The notes beneath the pieces are model-generated. The model saw only the letters and a program-made list of their open reading frames with translations. It did no database searches and was not told the origin of the DNA. 64,000 nt of DNA from Pycnopodia helianthoides (lineage: Eukaryota; Echinodermata; Asteroidea; Forcipulatida; Asteriidae), in the NCBI GenBank assembly GCA_032158295.1, contig CM063254.1:20226147-20290146 (forward strand), read 5' to 3'. The position numbers were made by a program, and so were the translations under genes. Below are positions 37,026-50,247 of the stretch, piece by piece (the first letter of the stretch is position 1; the number at the start of each line of letters is the position of its first letter).

Positions 37026-40000
37026 ATGGCTGAAGAGGAGGCAATGGAACATGACAATCTAACGGAAAATGACTCTAATTCAACATCTCAGCATCAATCG
37101 TCTTTAAAAAATGAAGTATCGAATAGAGATTTATCTCAAGAAAATAACAGGCAAAGGTAAATATTCTGCTTTGATATTAAGATCCTTATTTTTAAAGTTT
37201 AGTTTGTCATAAATATGGAATACTCCCTTGGAGTTGGACAGTGTAGCAAAATAGCATACTTTGTACTTTGTACCGTGTCTGTGTTGAGGATAAGGCATAT
37301 ATTTCCGACACAAATCAAGTTTATGTTTTATTTTAATTATATTTTTCAATGAAATAGAATCCAGATATTTAAAAGATATTCAGTAGTAGTACCAGGAGTA
37401 TACGAACAGACTTTCAGCCTCCAACATCAGGTGGAGTAAAACAACTCTTGTAACTCTTGTTCACATTTTAATTATGATTTGTAGAGTAGCTTGCCTTGAT
37501 ACCGTACCCACCACTCATAGGACATCAGTGGCAATGCATGGAGGTGACAACACAGGGGCTAGTGTTGACTGTACTCTATAGTGTTGTGTCATTAATCATT
37601 TATTGTTCATCAATTTGTTCTCTTTTAGAGGGTTTCCAGTACCTGGCCCTGGTCCAAGGTTCCGTAATTTCCCTCCCAGGTTTCCAGGTCCTCCCGGCCA
37701 ACATATGAGAGGAGGTGGTGGCCATGGTAACATGCCACAGAGGCCTTTCTTTGGCCGACCTCCCTCAGACAGGATGTTTCGTCCCCCTCCGTTTGATCAA
37801 AACATGCCCCGAGGGCCGCCACCTCAAGGCTTGATGGGAATGCCTCCTTTCATGAATGTAAGTAACCATTACCATGCACAGAGATTTCTTTGTTTTCTTC
37901 TACATTGTATTAAAATGTGAATGATGCTGTAATATTAGGTGTCTGTTTTTTGTATGGAAGCTGACATATATGTAAGATAGGTTATGCCATTGGTTCAACT
38001 AGATAAAATAAAACTTGTTGCTTTTTATTATTCAGAGGCCACCACTATTGCCACCTCCCTTTGGAATGCCACCTCCCCATCTTGGTAACCTACAGCAGCA
38101 ACCAATAGCAGGTAATCAACAGACACCACCTGCTGTTTCACCTGCTGCTGTAACTGCTCTAGATCCTAATCAGGACTTCTGGGTTGAGCATGTTACTCCT
38201 GAAGGAAAGGTAAGATGTGTCTGATACCAACGTCTTCTCAAATTGTCCAATTGTATAATATTAGTTTATTGATATATTTTCATACAAGTTGTTTTTACTG
38301 AGACAATTTGGGGTTTTACTATTTCCACTGATAGAAAAGTAAACAGATTATGACGTTCTTGTTTATATTTGTTTGTTTTTAGACATATTATTATCATGCC
38401 AAGAAACGTGAGTCTGTATGGACAAAGCCGGAGAATGTTAAAATTATCAAACAGACAGAGCTACAGGCACTAGCTGCTGCAGCAGGTATCACAACAAGTA
38501 CAGCAGCAGCAACTGCAGCAGGAGCAGCCTCAGTGACCAATGTAGAGACAGCCCAGACCACGGCAGCATCTGGGAATAATCCTGGAAATCCACTTGCTGC
38601 AGCAGCTGCAGCAGCAGCAGCTGCTGTAGCAACAGCAGCTAAGACAGCATCAGTATCATCTGTTGAAACCACACAGGGTGAGTATTTACCTTTTATTTCT
38701 TTAGTTTGTTTATGTATTTATTTCCTTTATTTATCCATTGGACGCCAAATCAGTACGAATTGGTTTCCATTTTGGCCTTGCATCATCGGAATTAAAATAA
38801 TAAACACAGACTAGCTACCTTAATGATATCAAAGAAGAAAAACAAAAAAATCAACGGGAAAGGAAATACTAAAAGGAACCAAAAATATTGACAGTAGCTC
38901 AGTCTTTAGGATTAAAGCTATACTTTAAGTTTTGGGGCACAAATTGTAAAGTAATTGCTTTTTAAACTAAGAAAATGACAGAAAGTCGACTACTAAATCA
39001 ACTTTAGAAGTAAAGTAGTAACCATTATTTGGTTTATTATGGAGGATTGTTGTTGGCATTTAGGAAAAGCACCGGGTCAAAAATTAAATCCAGAATCATT
39101 TGTAAAAACAGCCTTTACGTTCTCTGTTCTTTTCTATCCATTGTAATTTTTAACTGTTACAGCCCAAAGTACACCAGCTATTACAACACAGGTCACACCT
39201 ACTGCCACGACACTCAGCACATCAACAACAGCACCAGCAGCAGCAGCAACACCATCACAACAACAGCAGCAGCAGCAACAACATCCACCACCATTGATGC
39301 CTTTCACTGGTGTACCACCCATGCTAAGTGGTCAAGGACCTGGACCAGCAGGAATGCCTCCTCCACCATTCCATCTATTTCAAGCTCATATGGCTCGTAT
39401 GAGGATGCCTGGGGCAATGCCTGGAATGCCTCCTATGATGCCCATACCAGGTTGGTATCTTTCTTTTTCATAAAGCACATGAATCAATCTATCCAGTTAT
39501 TGGACCTAGAGCAGCTACGGCTTATGGCTTTAGAGGAGTGGAAAGTGGGACTGGGGAAATCATTGAGATGGCAGAAGTGAAACTGACATACTGACGGCCA
39601 ATCAAAACTGCCTCATACACATCAAATCTCTTCCGCTTTGTGAAACCATCTTCTGATTCCATCTTTTCACTCTCAGTTTCTTCATGTTATTATGCCATAT
39701 GTTTTTACAGGTATGCCAGGCGGACTCCTTCCCCCAGGAAACAATGTTGGTCCACCAATGTTTAGGCCACCATTCCAGCAAGTACCAGGAGGAGGACCAG
39801 CAGCTGCTGCAACAGCTTCTAAGAGTATATGGACTGAGTATAAAACAGCAGATGGACGGCCATATTTCTATAATACAAGGACCATGGAGTCTACTTGGGA
39901 GAAACCTAAGGAGCTAGGGGAGGCAGAGGAAGCCAAGAAAGAGCCTGGTTAGTAGAAATGCTTCATATTTTTGTTCCCACTTTTGAAGTAATTATTGACT

Positions 40001-43000
40001 TAATAATAATAACAACGTCTTCTACAGCGCTGGTATCCACAAAAGTGCTCATGCGCTTGTTCTAATAACGAAGTTCCTTCTTGGATGTCTTCCAATGGTG
40101 CAATGCAAGAACAGGTGCTGCATAAAAACAGCAGCAGATTGAACAGTAATCAAAAATCTATATGGAAATTAAGTGAAATGTTCATTAAAAAGATGTGTCA
40201 TCAAGGCTGTTTGGAAAATGACTTTTAAGCAAATTATTGTGTTTTTTTAATGAGAAGCTGGTGATGTATTGATTACACTCATGAGATTCTTCTTTGTCTG
40301 GAATTCAGTTAAGGAAAAGGAACCCATCAAGATAGATGGAGACAAAGAGCTCCCCAAGGAGGAGGAAGAGAAGAAAGAAGATGAGATTAAGATGGAAGAA
40401 GAGGAGGAAACAGTAGATGACAAAGAGAAAGAAGTCCAGAAGGTGATTACCAAGTCTTTATCATATCGTATTCAATGAAAGAGAATGTACTTAACCAGTA
40501 GCCGCCAGATGACGCACTAGCATGCCAATTTTTCCCAGATGCATGCTGGGTGAAGTGCATTTTGTATTTTGTGCAGGGGTTATTGTGTAATCCCCATTTC
40601 CAGACCTTAGTCTCGTTGTTGCAAGAAAGGAATTATGTGGCATTAGGAGGCTTCCACCATTGTATGAATCATTGAAGTTTGGCTCAACGAAGGTAAGTGC
40701 GAGTGGACCGAGATTGCAGCCTTGGTTCCAGCTGTGGACCCATTTGGCGGCCGTTTTTCACGGTTAAGGTTTTGATTGTCACTTAGCATGAATAGGTATC
40801 TTTTTAAAACAGAAAGAAAAAATCCTGCTTGTTCAATTAGAATCTTTGTTCCCTTGGCTTTGATAAATCATGGTTACTTGTGCCAGCGTTACTCTCAAAG
40901 TAAAAAGATTCCAGCAATTCCGAGAAAAATAATCCCATCAGGGCGGAAAGGAAAAAATTGAAGATCCCTGGCGCTAACTGGTTAATACCTCATCACATTT
41001 CCTCTTAAAAATATAATGATATTTCAGAAGTAAAAAGAATTGATTGATAAATTGTGATCTTATTGAAGGAGGAGAAGATGGTCATAGAAGACAAACAGAT
41101 AGTTGAAGAACCAATTGATAAATCCAAGCCCATTGCTACCAAGCCCATCCCAGGTACACCATGGTAAGTTTGACATCAGCAAAAGGTGTCTTTTAATTTC
41201 ATCGCAAAGATATTAATAATAATTCTGGTCCATCCTTGCAGCTAGATCAAGGCGCTTTATAACATTATTATCCTGTTCAACAGGCATTCTTTTAGACCAT
41301 TCCTCCTATGTTCTCAACTTTCTTGGGAACATACAACTCCAAGCTGCTGAAATTAGTGCTAAGGGGTTAATCCAACTTAATACTGTCTCATCCCTCTCAG
41401 GTTCCCATTTATACACCTTGCTTAAGAGAAGCAATTATGGTTAAGTCTTTGCAAGACTAGAACACAAATGTCATGACCGGGAATCAAACCCACACTCCGA
41501 TGATTCAGCCATCAGAAATTGAGTACGATGCATACATGTAAGACCACTCAGCCACGACACACCAATCAAAATTAAATTTCAGTTCATGAACTCTCCTGAT
41601 AATGCTAGAGATTCTTTAGTTTTTTTAATAATCTTAGAAGCCGTTGCAATGATTATTTCACATTTGTTAGTTTTGGTAATTATCAATCATTAAATCCTTC
41701 AATAGGTGTCTTGTGTGGACAGGAGACAGCAAGGTGTTTTTCTTCAATCCATCCACAAGAATGTCGCTATGGGAACGACCTGATGACCTTTATAATAGGG
41801 CTGATGTCGATAGGATGATTTTGGAACCTCCACCAGGACAAGAAAAAGGAAAACAAGAAGAAACTACAGGTAAAGACAAAACATACATGATGCTTCTTAA
41901 ATCTGTAAGATGTCAGGTTTTGAATAAGATCTTTATTAGTTGTTAGTAACATGGTCACTGTGTACACTTCATTACACGGCGTACCTATAAGAGCTCTTTA
42001 AACATATCCTCTTTGCTTTTCTTTACTAAAATCCATGAATCTACCAGAATCTGATAACTAGACTACAGTGATCAGTTCATTTGACTGTACCTCATTGAAA
42101 AGGCTTATGCATGTAGTAGTTATGAAATAAATAACAAGTTCTTGTTTGTTTGTTTACCATCTTAGCTGCCAAGAAGCGAGCTGATGATACTCTACCAGAT
42201 GAGCAACAACCCAAGACCAAGAAGAAGAAGAAGTCCACCTCGGAGTCTTCCCCTGAGCCGTCTGATCCACTGAAGGAGGCAGCGTTGGAAGCAGAAATCA
42301 AAGCAGCAAGAGAGAGGGCTGTCACCCCGTTGGAGATTAGGATGAAACAATTCATGGACATGTTGCTTGAGAAAGGGGTTAGTAACATCTAGATTAGTTA
42401 CTCTTCATTTCATTGAGACTCTCAGTTCAAACATTGTGAAGCTTGATATTCTTCTTACTGACTTATTATATTTGAATAGGTGTCGGCCTTCTCAACTTGG
42501 GAGAAAGAACTTCACAAGATTGTCTTTGACCATCGTTACCTTCTCCTCAACCCTAAAGAACGGAAACAGGTGTTTGAGAATTTCGTTAAGAATAGGGCTG
42601 AAGAGGAGCGTAAGGAAAGGGCTGGAAAACTCAAACAGAGCAAAGAAGACTTCAAACTTCTGATGCAGGAATCCAAACTTGGACCCAAGTAAGTTATGAT
42701 GTTCATTTAGGATAAACAGTCTTTGAATTGTTGCTATAATCTTAGAGTATTCCGTTAACTCATTTTGTGTTTCTTATTGATGTTATCAGGAGTTCCTTCA
42801 GTGAGTTTTCTCAGAAGAATGGTAAGGATACACGCTTCAAAGTATAGAGAAGATGCGGGAAAGAGAAAATCTCTTCAATGAATTTATTCAACAACTCCGT
42901 AAAGCAGCCAAGGAGAGAGCTCCTTAAAAGCAGAGAAGGTAACATTCAAATGTCTGAGGGTTTTCTGTCTCATTGTATGTGCATGTATTGTGCTGTGAAT

Positions 43001-46000
43001 GCTCTACTGGGTCCAACTTCTTGGCTCTGCATACCATGGGGTTCTGCGCTAACGATGCTCTGTAAAACATGTAATCTATGGGTAGGCGCAGAATTCCACG
43101 GTAAGAAGTGCCATGAAATTGGGAGCTGGTCTCACATTAATAAATCTACAAAATCCTTTAACTTCAAAAATTACCCTGGTGGCAAGACAGTTCAAGTGAA
43201 TGCTTTAGTGGTATCACTGTTTTTAAAATATATTTAAAACAAATTGTTTTGGGGTGGTTTGCACAAAATGTGTTAATTTAAATTTGTGCTAAGACTACTA
43301 TTTGTGTACAAATATGATAGAATTCAAAATGTTCAAGAAAAAATTGCAAATAAATTATTTTGTCAGTGTGCTATAGTTGTCACTGTTATAAGTAAGTTTT
43401 TTAAACCCCAGATATAAAACATAACCCTTGATTAAAGTGTGCCATAAAATATTTGAGAAATGAAAACATAGATTTTTAAAATTGTATTAATATGACTTAT
43501 TTACAGGATGGAAGATAACTTTCTTTATTACATTCTGATAATTTGTATCTTTTCGTTCAGATGTGATTAACAATGTTTTACTTTCAGAGATTTTAAGTTG
43601 ATTGTGAATTCCTAAAGCAATGAGTCATTTCACTGAATGAGTGAAGTGGAGTATTTTTCATTCACATAATATGAATTTTATAAATTGCATAAATATGTTC
43701 TCCTGACTCACAAACAATCTTCAGAGTTGTTTTTTCCACATCATAATTTGCCAAATAAGAAAGATAAGTTATATTCTTATAATTGACAGACTGATATTGG
43801 ATTAACTTCAATGGTTAACCACCACTATGTGTGAATATGTTTTTTCTCTTGCAGTTAGTTTTGCCATTTGATTCTTCAGGTCAATTGGTTTAATAAGTCT
43901 TGACAATTACTTTAATTGATTGCTTTTTGTCAACTATTTTGTCACGGCTGACTTCATTGTTAACCGTATTTCTCTTGCAGTTACTTTACCTATAGACCTA
44001 CTTTCTAGGATGTCACACTCATTTTGGTTGTCATTTTAGCATGTCATTTCTTAGTGGTTCCAGCTGGATGACCATTATTGCCATTGTTATGGATTGCTAT
44101 TCTTGATAAAGACCAAATTACAACCCAAATTACAAATAGGTGATGACATTGACATCGTGTGCATAGGGTCTATATCTATGGGCATGTTTGTCCACATATG
44201 TTTGCCTTGATCTAATATTTCTCTGTTTAATTTTTGATTCTAAAGCAGGCCTGATACTTCATGGAGGCAATAGAGGCAATTGTCTCCGTTGCCTCTTGTC
44301 ATTTCCTTGGTGCCCCTTGAAATGTTCCAATAGAAATATAAAATTTCCTCATAGAGCTGCCCTTACGAAGACAAAACGCCTTGGTACCCTTGCCCCATAA
44401 AAAATGCAGCATCAGGCCTGCTTAAGGAGTACTAAAAGTTGATGTTTTATTGATTCAAAATGGACTTGCCATTGTTTAATCTTCATTTGTTTTACAGGAA
44501 TTATTATTAAGTTCAATAATGTTCAATTTGCTCTTTGATAAGTCATTGTAACAGAATATTTTTATTTACAGATTGTCAAATGGGTTTCAATAATTTTAAC
44601 ATTTTTTTCCCAGCCAAAATGTGTTTAGCAGAAACAAATTGCCATTCTATTTAAATTTAATTGAAATGATTTATTGGAAGATGCCAATGTTTTTAAAAAC
44701 GTTTCTGAATGGTATTTTGTTTCTCTGTTATCTCACAATTTATTATTGATGCTAATTATTAATTTAACGGAATTTAATTTTATGTGTATTTTGATACCGT
44801 GGCGACCAAGTAATATGTTTATAAACATGTGCAAACACAAACTTGTTGATTCATTTTTTTAAATATCATTTCAAAAACAATGTTAATTTCAAAGTTAATG
44901 TGGATAAAAAAATCCACTGAAAATGTGTTTGAACATGTCTAACCCACTGATGTTTTGACTAAATTCCACATTTGTATTTTATCCAAACACATTAAAGTGC
45001 TTTGCCACCCACACAGTCCTCCGAGTGGAAAGCTCTAGCCAGGTGCATTATGGGAGAGAGAATGATTGCAATGCATTCTGGGCGTTTAAGGCTCCCTCTG
45101 GTTATCGTCCAATGCTGCACATTTGATGCTTAAAGCCGGTACTGACTGTTCTTTTTTGTATTATGAGAGTGCTAATGGTTAGATTTTTAAATTGCAAGAT
45201 TCTGGAAGATCCTTGGAGCGTAGCTCCTTTCATATTTGGGTTTGGAGTTTGCTCATAAAATATTCTAAGACTCAGCACCAAAACATTGCAACCCTGATTG
45301 ATTTCACTCAGGATTGAATTCATCAAAATCAGACAAAAAGGGTGTGGTTAAGACAGTATAGGGGGAACAGATTTGATGGAAGCTTTTTTACAACTTAGAG
45401 GAAATTGTATTGGAGAAGGATCCTCTTCATTACAACCTTTTTAAAAAATGGAACAAAGCTTCAAGCAAAAGGATCATCCAGAGTCTTGTGTTTTCAGCAA
45501 CTACAAGATTAGTCTGGTTTCCATAGTGATGGTTACCAAGGTAACCACATCGATGTCTGTCTTCAAGTGAGAAGCAAGTTGAATAGATAACGAGTGTGAT
45601 CCTACTGGTATGACGAGGCATTAGGTTTATCTTCAAACTAAAACTAAATCAACTACACTAGAAAATTTAGACTTGATATAAAATGAGTACTTAAAATATA
45701 ATCAAATAAGTTGGACATTTTTGGATTGAAGAGCTAGAAAATATTTGGTCATTTTGAAGTAAGGATCAAACAAACTGTAAATTGGAAAAATTCTGAAACA
45801 AAAATATTGATTTATGAGAAGAATATTTGCTTCAATTGAATGACTTAATACCATTAATGATATTATAATGATTTCTGTTGATATTATTTCCCCCTTTGTA
45901 AAATATATTTTCTTATAATAGTTTCTGCTTTCTGTTAATGTAGTTTAAATTTCATTTTTGGAATTATGACGGCTTCTTTGGGGACAATAACAGAAAAATG

Positions 46001-48372
46001 ATGACATACAATAAACTTGGACAGTTGATTTTATTTATATTATTGTTGTTAAAAAATACACTGGATTGAATAATTGTACTAGATTTGTTGTGTGATTGGT
46101 TGATATCATGTATCATTTTATTGTTCAGTACCAGATTATGACTAATCTGAATACTTGACATCTACGTCAAAGAAACTAGACTTTATGCCTCCATTAAAGA
46201 TGAAATCTTTTGTGATTAAAATTGTGTTACTTTATAAAACCCAAAGTATTATTGCATTTATGATTGAAATTTTACAACATGAATTAGAATTACTGTTGTG
46301 TCAGTGACTATATTGAAATTGAAAATTTAAATTCTCATTAGACATTTATTAATTTTCTCCCTGTTTCTTTTTCTTTTCCTTTGTCATCTTAATTCTGTTT
46401 TCTCAGCTTAAGACAGAGTTCTTTGCATTGCTGGATGAACTGAAGAATCTTGACAGTAAGTCTCGCTGGTCAAAGGTCAAGGATAGTATCCATCATGACT
46501 CTCGCTATAAAGCCATACATCATAGCTCCCAACGAGAAGAACTCTTCAAGGAATACATCAATAAGAAGGCTGATGTAAGTCAAGCATTCTTCCTTTCTTG
46601 TGGAGATTGCAAACATAATTATATTCCATGATGTGAGTCACTTCAACAAAATATTAGTAAAATTTTGACATTGCTGTGACATTGCTGTGTTTTGTTTTTT
46701 TCATCTACAAAAAGCTCTCCAATACCAATCCAGTAACCATAAAGCAAAATGGTTACTTAAAGACAATGTAAGATGTACATGTAGTATTAATCAAAATAAG
46801 AACTAGAATCAATCCTTCCTTCAACCCATTTTTGTCTTCTTCCTTATTGTATATCTCAGGTAGTGAATGTAGACGCAGAGAGACAGAAGAGAGTAGAGAC
46901 CAGCCTTAGAGAAAGAGAAAAGGAGGTACATAGAACTCGTACAGAACAACAGAAAGAATTAGACAGAGAGAGAGGACAGTTCAAGAAAGAGGAAGCTGTC
47001 CAGCACTTCAAAGCGCTACTTACAGACCTGGTATGTCCCTCAATCATTCTCAGCACGGTCAATCAGTAATATTCAGATAACATTGTCAAAGTGTATAAGT
47101 GCTTGATGCATGAAAGCATATCTTGTTTATGAGATGCAAATTCTTGGTTCACTGTCGTTTGATTTTTTTCTCAAGGTGCGAGACTCGGAGAGCACTTGGC
47201 GTGATGCAAGAAAGCAGCTAAAACGTGACCATCGTTGGGAGTTGGCCTCACTTCTTGACAAAGAAGATCGAGAGAGGCTCTTCACTAGTCACACCTCTTC
47301 TCTTGTCTACAGGAAGAAGGAAAAGTTTGATGAATTGTTGGACGAGACTAAAGGGGTGAGTTCCAAACCCAAAACAATGTTGTCATTTTTTATAACAAAA
47401 ACTACTTTATTGAAAATGTTTCTTATAATTGTTGTTCTATTACGTGCCACTTTTTCCTAGGTTACCCTGACGTCAACCTGGAAAGAGGTTCGACGCCTCA
47501 TTAAGGATGACCCTCGATATGTCAAGTATTCCTCTAGTGATAGGAAAAGAGAAAGAGAGTTCAGTGAGTACATCAAAGAGAAATACCTCGGTGCCAAGAC
47601 CGATTTCCGAGCTCTTTTGACTGAAACTAGGATTATCACATACAAGTAAGTGTGGGGGTCTGAAACTAGGATTATCACATACAAGAAAAGTGTGGGGTCT
47701 GGCTTTCCAAGCTCTATTGACTGAAACTAGGATTATCACTTACAAGTAATGTAAGGTTCTGAAACTAGGATTATCATATACAAGTAAGTGTGGGGGATTT
47801 CCGAGCTCTATTGACTGAAACTAGGATTATCACTAGGTAAGTCTGGGGTCTGGCTTTTGACCATTTTTGTCTACCTGGGGTTCTGCCATATAAAAACTTG
47901 CAGATGTGGGCCCAATTTTATGCCACTGCTTATGGCGGAACTGAGCTCATAGAAGTATTTGCTTTTCAGGGCACTTTAAGATCGGAAATCGCAGCGCCAT
48001 GAATCTGGGCCATGGTTATCAAATATTTCTACCGGCTCTGTTCCTAATAATTATGTCACAGGTCACTTTTGAAAATGAGAAACCTGTTTTATAAAATCAC
48101 TGCTGTGGCCTCGCATGTTGGAAGTATCTGCAGCTGGTAATAAGTTGTGTTTCATATCCAATTCTAGATCGAAGAAGCTCCTCCAAGAATCCGATCAGCA
48201 TCTTCGGGACATTGAGAAAGTTCTTGAGAAAGACAAACGATACCTTGTCTTGGATTGTGTGCCTGAGGAACGTCTTGAAATGATTATTACTTATATCAGA
48301 GAGTTGTACAAGAAGGGGCCACCTCCTCCTCCAACTGCCTCTGAGCCTTCAAGACGTCTTATTCCTAAATAA
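37026..48372 (+). CDS. TCERG1: TCERG1 transcription elongation regulator 1 (CA150), 17 coding exons
   Basis: Exons: 37026-37156, 37629-37857, 38036-38209, 38383-38677, 39163-39450, 39711-39947, 40309-40442, 41069-41163, 41706-41869, 42166-42377, 42480-42688, 42790-42938, 46407-46574, 46860-47030, 47176-47355, 47461-47645, 48168-48372. About 1,075 residues (human about 1,098). Order: Pro/Gly/Met-rich N-terminus, WW1 (about 166-197), Ala- and Gln-rich stretch, WW2 (about 413-443), acidic linker, WW3 (about 525-556), then six FF domains (about 653-1068), with the end [13 protein letters not shown]. It couples RNA polymerase II elongation to splicing: WW domains bind proline-rich splicing factors, FF domains bind the phosphorylated polymerase tail. 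Exon 12 (FF2) lacks two single bases, otherwise all phases agree. An AATAAA lies at 49739-49744. Confidence 0.97.
40491..40985. mobile_element. TTAA-ended MITE in TCERG1 intron 7
   Basis: Left end TTAACCAGTAGCCGCCAG, right end CTGGCGCTAACTGGTTAA: imperfect inverted termini with TTAA at both edges. About 495 bp, no transposase frame. A piggyBac-type non-autonomous element is the likely class. Confidence 0.75.
41215..41565 (-). mobile_element. tRNA-derived SINE in TCERG1 intron 8
   Basis: Minus strand: GTGTCGTGGCTGAGTGGTCT (box A, Leu/Ser-tRNA style), then GGGTTTGATTCCCGG (box B), then about 230 bp of body ending near GCGCCTTGATCTAGC and an ATT-rich tail. Nearly full length. Confidence 0.8.
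42990..43140. mobile_element. degenerate fold-back MITE in TCERG1 intron 12
   Basis: GGGTCCAACTTCTTGGCTCT on the left and GCCATGAAATTGGGAGC on the right are degenerate versions of the GGGCCCAATTTCATGGCTCT termini at 60155-60352. It creates a spurious open frame (42878-43237). Confidence 0.6.
44245..44421. mobile_element. small MITE in TCERG1 intron 12
   Basis: GCAGGCCTGATACTTCAT at the left is mirrored by GCAGCATCAGGCCTGC at the right, about 177 bp apart. No coding frame. Family unknown; target duplication not clear. Confidence 0.65.
47620..47850 (+). repeat. tandem copies of a TCERG1 exon 16 tail with its splice donor
   Basis: CTGAAACTAGGATTATCAC occurs at 47621 (true exon), 47660, 47721, 47759 and 47814, several times preceded by CGAGCTCTATTGA. 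GT donors follow copies 1 (47646), 3 (47746), 4 (47784) and 5 (47838); copy 2 has lost it. Reading past the first donor meets TAA at once (TAC AAG TAA). Confidence 0.9.
47906..48014. mobile_element. degenerate fold-back MITE in TCERG1 intron 16
   Basis: GGGCCCAATTTTATGCCACT at the left and CAGCGCCATGAATCTGGGCC at the right are related to the termini at 60155-60352. About 110 bp, so internally deleted. Confidence 0.55.
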
Positions 48373-50247
48373 GTAGCAGTAAGTTCATTCTTATAAGGAG
48401 GTGTGGGGAATTATCAGCCCTTATTGAGAGAGTCTAATTTCTGATTATAATACTACTATTTTAAACTGTTTCTGTGGTTCTTTGGTTGATTAGCACTCAA
48501 GGGTAAAGTCCGATCATACTGACATTGATAAGTTATCAAGTACAAAGCAGGGAGGGGTTTAAGATGCATAGTGAGCTCAATTTTGGATTCAGATCATAAT
48601 AATTTAATCCTGCCCCCATAAAGTGAGACATTGTTTATTTGATGTTTGCCATATTTAATGGCTTTGCTTTTTGTGGATTTGTTTTACTCATGGTCCATAG
48701 ACGTAAACATAAAATTCTGGAATTCATGCCGTTAAACTATGGGCCCAATTTCATAGAGCTGCTTAAGCACCAAAAGTAGCTCAGCAAAACAAAAGTGTGC
48801 TTACCAGAATAAGGCTACCAGCCAAACTACCATGTCACATGTACAATCTGTGACTGGTATCCTGCTCACTTCGCTGAAGAAGAAATTTGTTAAGCGGTGT
48901 TTTCTGCTTAACAGCTCTAAGCAATTGCACTTGGATCATGATGCTTAGCTTAAGCACATCACAGTGTAGTGGTATGCCAACGATTATCAAACACATTTAA
49001 TGATCAATTTGTTGGTTTTTCCACATTACATATTTTGAAAAGGTTTGAAAAACTCCATCTGCATTCAATTATTATTATTATTTTTTTAAATCAGCTGGTT
49101 TTGATTTGTTTTGGTTTGTTAACTTGTTTTTTTCCTTCAGACTATTTTCTTTGTTTGTATTGGTTGCATATATTTACTCATCTATTGAAGGCTAGTTTTT
49201 AACCCATTTTAAGATAAAGCGTACACGAAAAAAGTAAATTGAAACCTTGCATTTTCTAAAGAATATGCTGCATTTTTATGTTGCCTATTAAAAACTTGTT
49301 TAAAAAAGAAGCAAGAAAAGAAGTTTTTACACAAATTAAAAGACTTGAACATATATAAGGATCTTGATTTGGTTGTAAATCCAATCACAAATTGTTATTG
49401 CCTTAATGTGAAGAGATTTTGATCATAGCCAGTGGAATCTTAGTGAATGTGAATATACAGCATTGGTTTTTGAAAGAGCTCCAACAACAAGCTAAAAGAT
49501 GTGCTGAATGTGCTAAATTTAAAACCATTGTCTGCAAAGCAACATTTGTAAGTGCATAATATTCCCAGAAAACATTACTTGCTGACATGCTCATGTTACT
49601 TTTATGATGTTTCTGGATGTTTGAAATCATGTTGTCTTCTTAAAACCAATGTTTTATCTTCCCATTCTAAATACTTAATGACATCAAGTAATTGATAGTC
49701 TGACAACAAGTAATTGATACAGACTGACATATGATGCAAATAAAGATAAACTATAAATTGCTTTTAACTTTTATTGTTTCATGTTTGTATTTTTATTTTC
49801 AAAATAATTACATAATTTATTTGCCACAGATATTACAATGAATTCGTCTCATGGTTAATTTATGATTTTCAAAATGTCCATCTGCGATAGTTTAAATTGT
49901 GTTTCCCATTAATTTTGTTTAGTGTCCAAACAAATATGCCCAGATTGTACCAATTGAAAACATCCATATTGGATTGAACTACATTATCATCCTGATTGAT
50001 TACACATTGTTCTTACAGTTGTTTTTTACTAAATACTTGTTCAGTTGGAATCACATACTGTCCACATAGGTTCATTATACAAAAGGCACTCAAAATTATT
50101 ATTTCTGACTAGTTTTTCACATTTTGTGAGATCTAACTTTTCATCTGTTCTTTTGCTTGTACATTATAGTAAGTATGTTTATATGTTTTTTTAAAACATA
50201 AATTGCTTATATACAATTTTTGTACAACCCTATACATGTAGTTCAAA
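48373..50247. other. convergent 3' regions of TCERG1 and SAXO-like gene
   Basis: A one-ended relative of the GGGCCCAATTTCATAGAGCT fold-back element lies at 48743-48960. Plus-strand AATAAA at 49739-49744 and minus-strand AATAAA candidates near 49786-49821 would let the two transcripts end within about 100 bp of each other. No gene seen. Confidence 0.65.

Larger units (their letters stand above)
42939..46406 (+). other. large TCERG1 intron 12 (about 3.5 kb)
   Basis: Donor AAG|GTAACA and acceptor TTCTCAG|CTTAAG. Apart from the two MITEs listed separately, it is AT-rich unique sequence. No nested gene or RNA recognised. Confidence 0.75.

Noticed and set aside
39029..39580. 183-residue Ser/Thr-rich frame
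   Set aside because: It is the wrong frame of TCERG1 exon 5, whose correct frame continues the protein in phase.
42878..43237. 119-residue frame after TCERG1 exon 12
   Set aside because: It starts in the wrong frame of exon 12, then reads through a donor site and a degenerate MITE.
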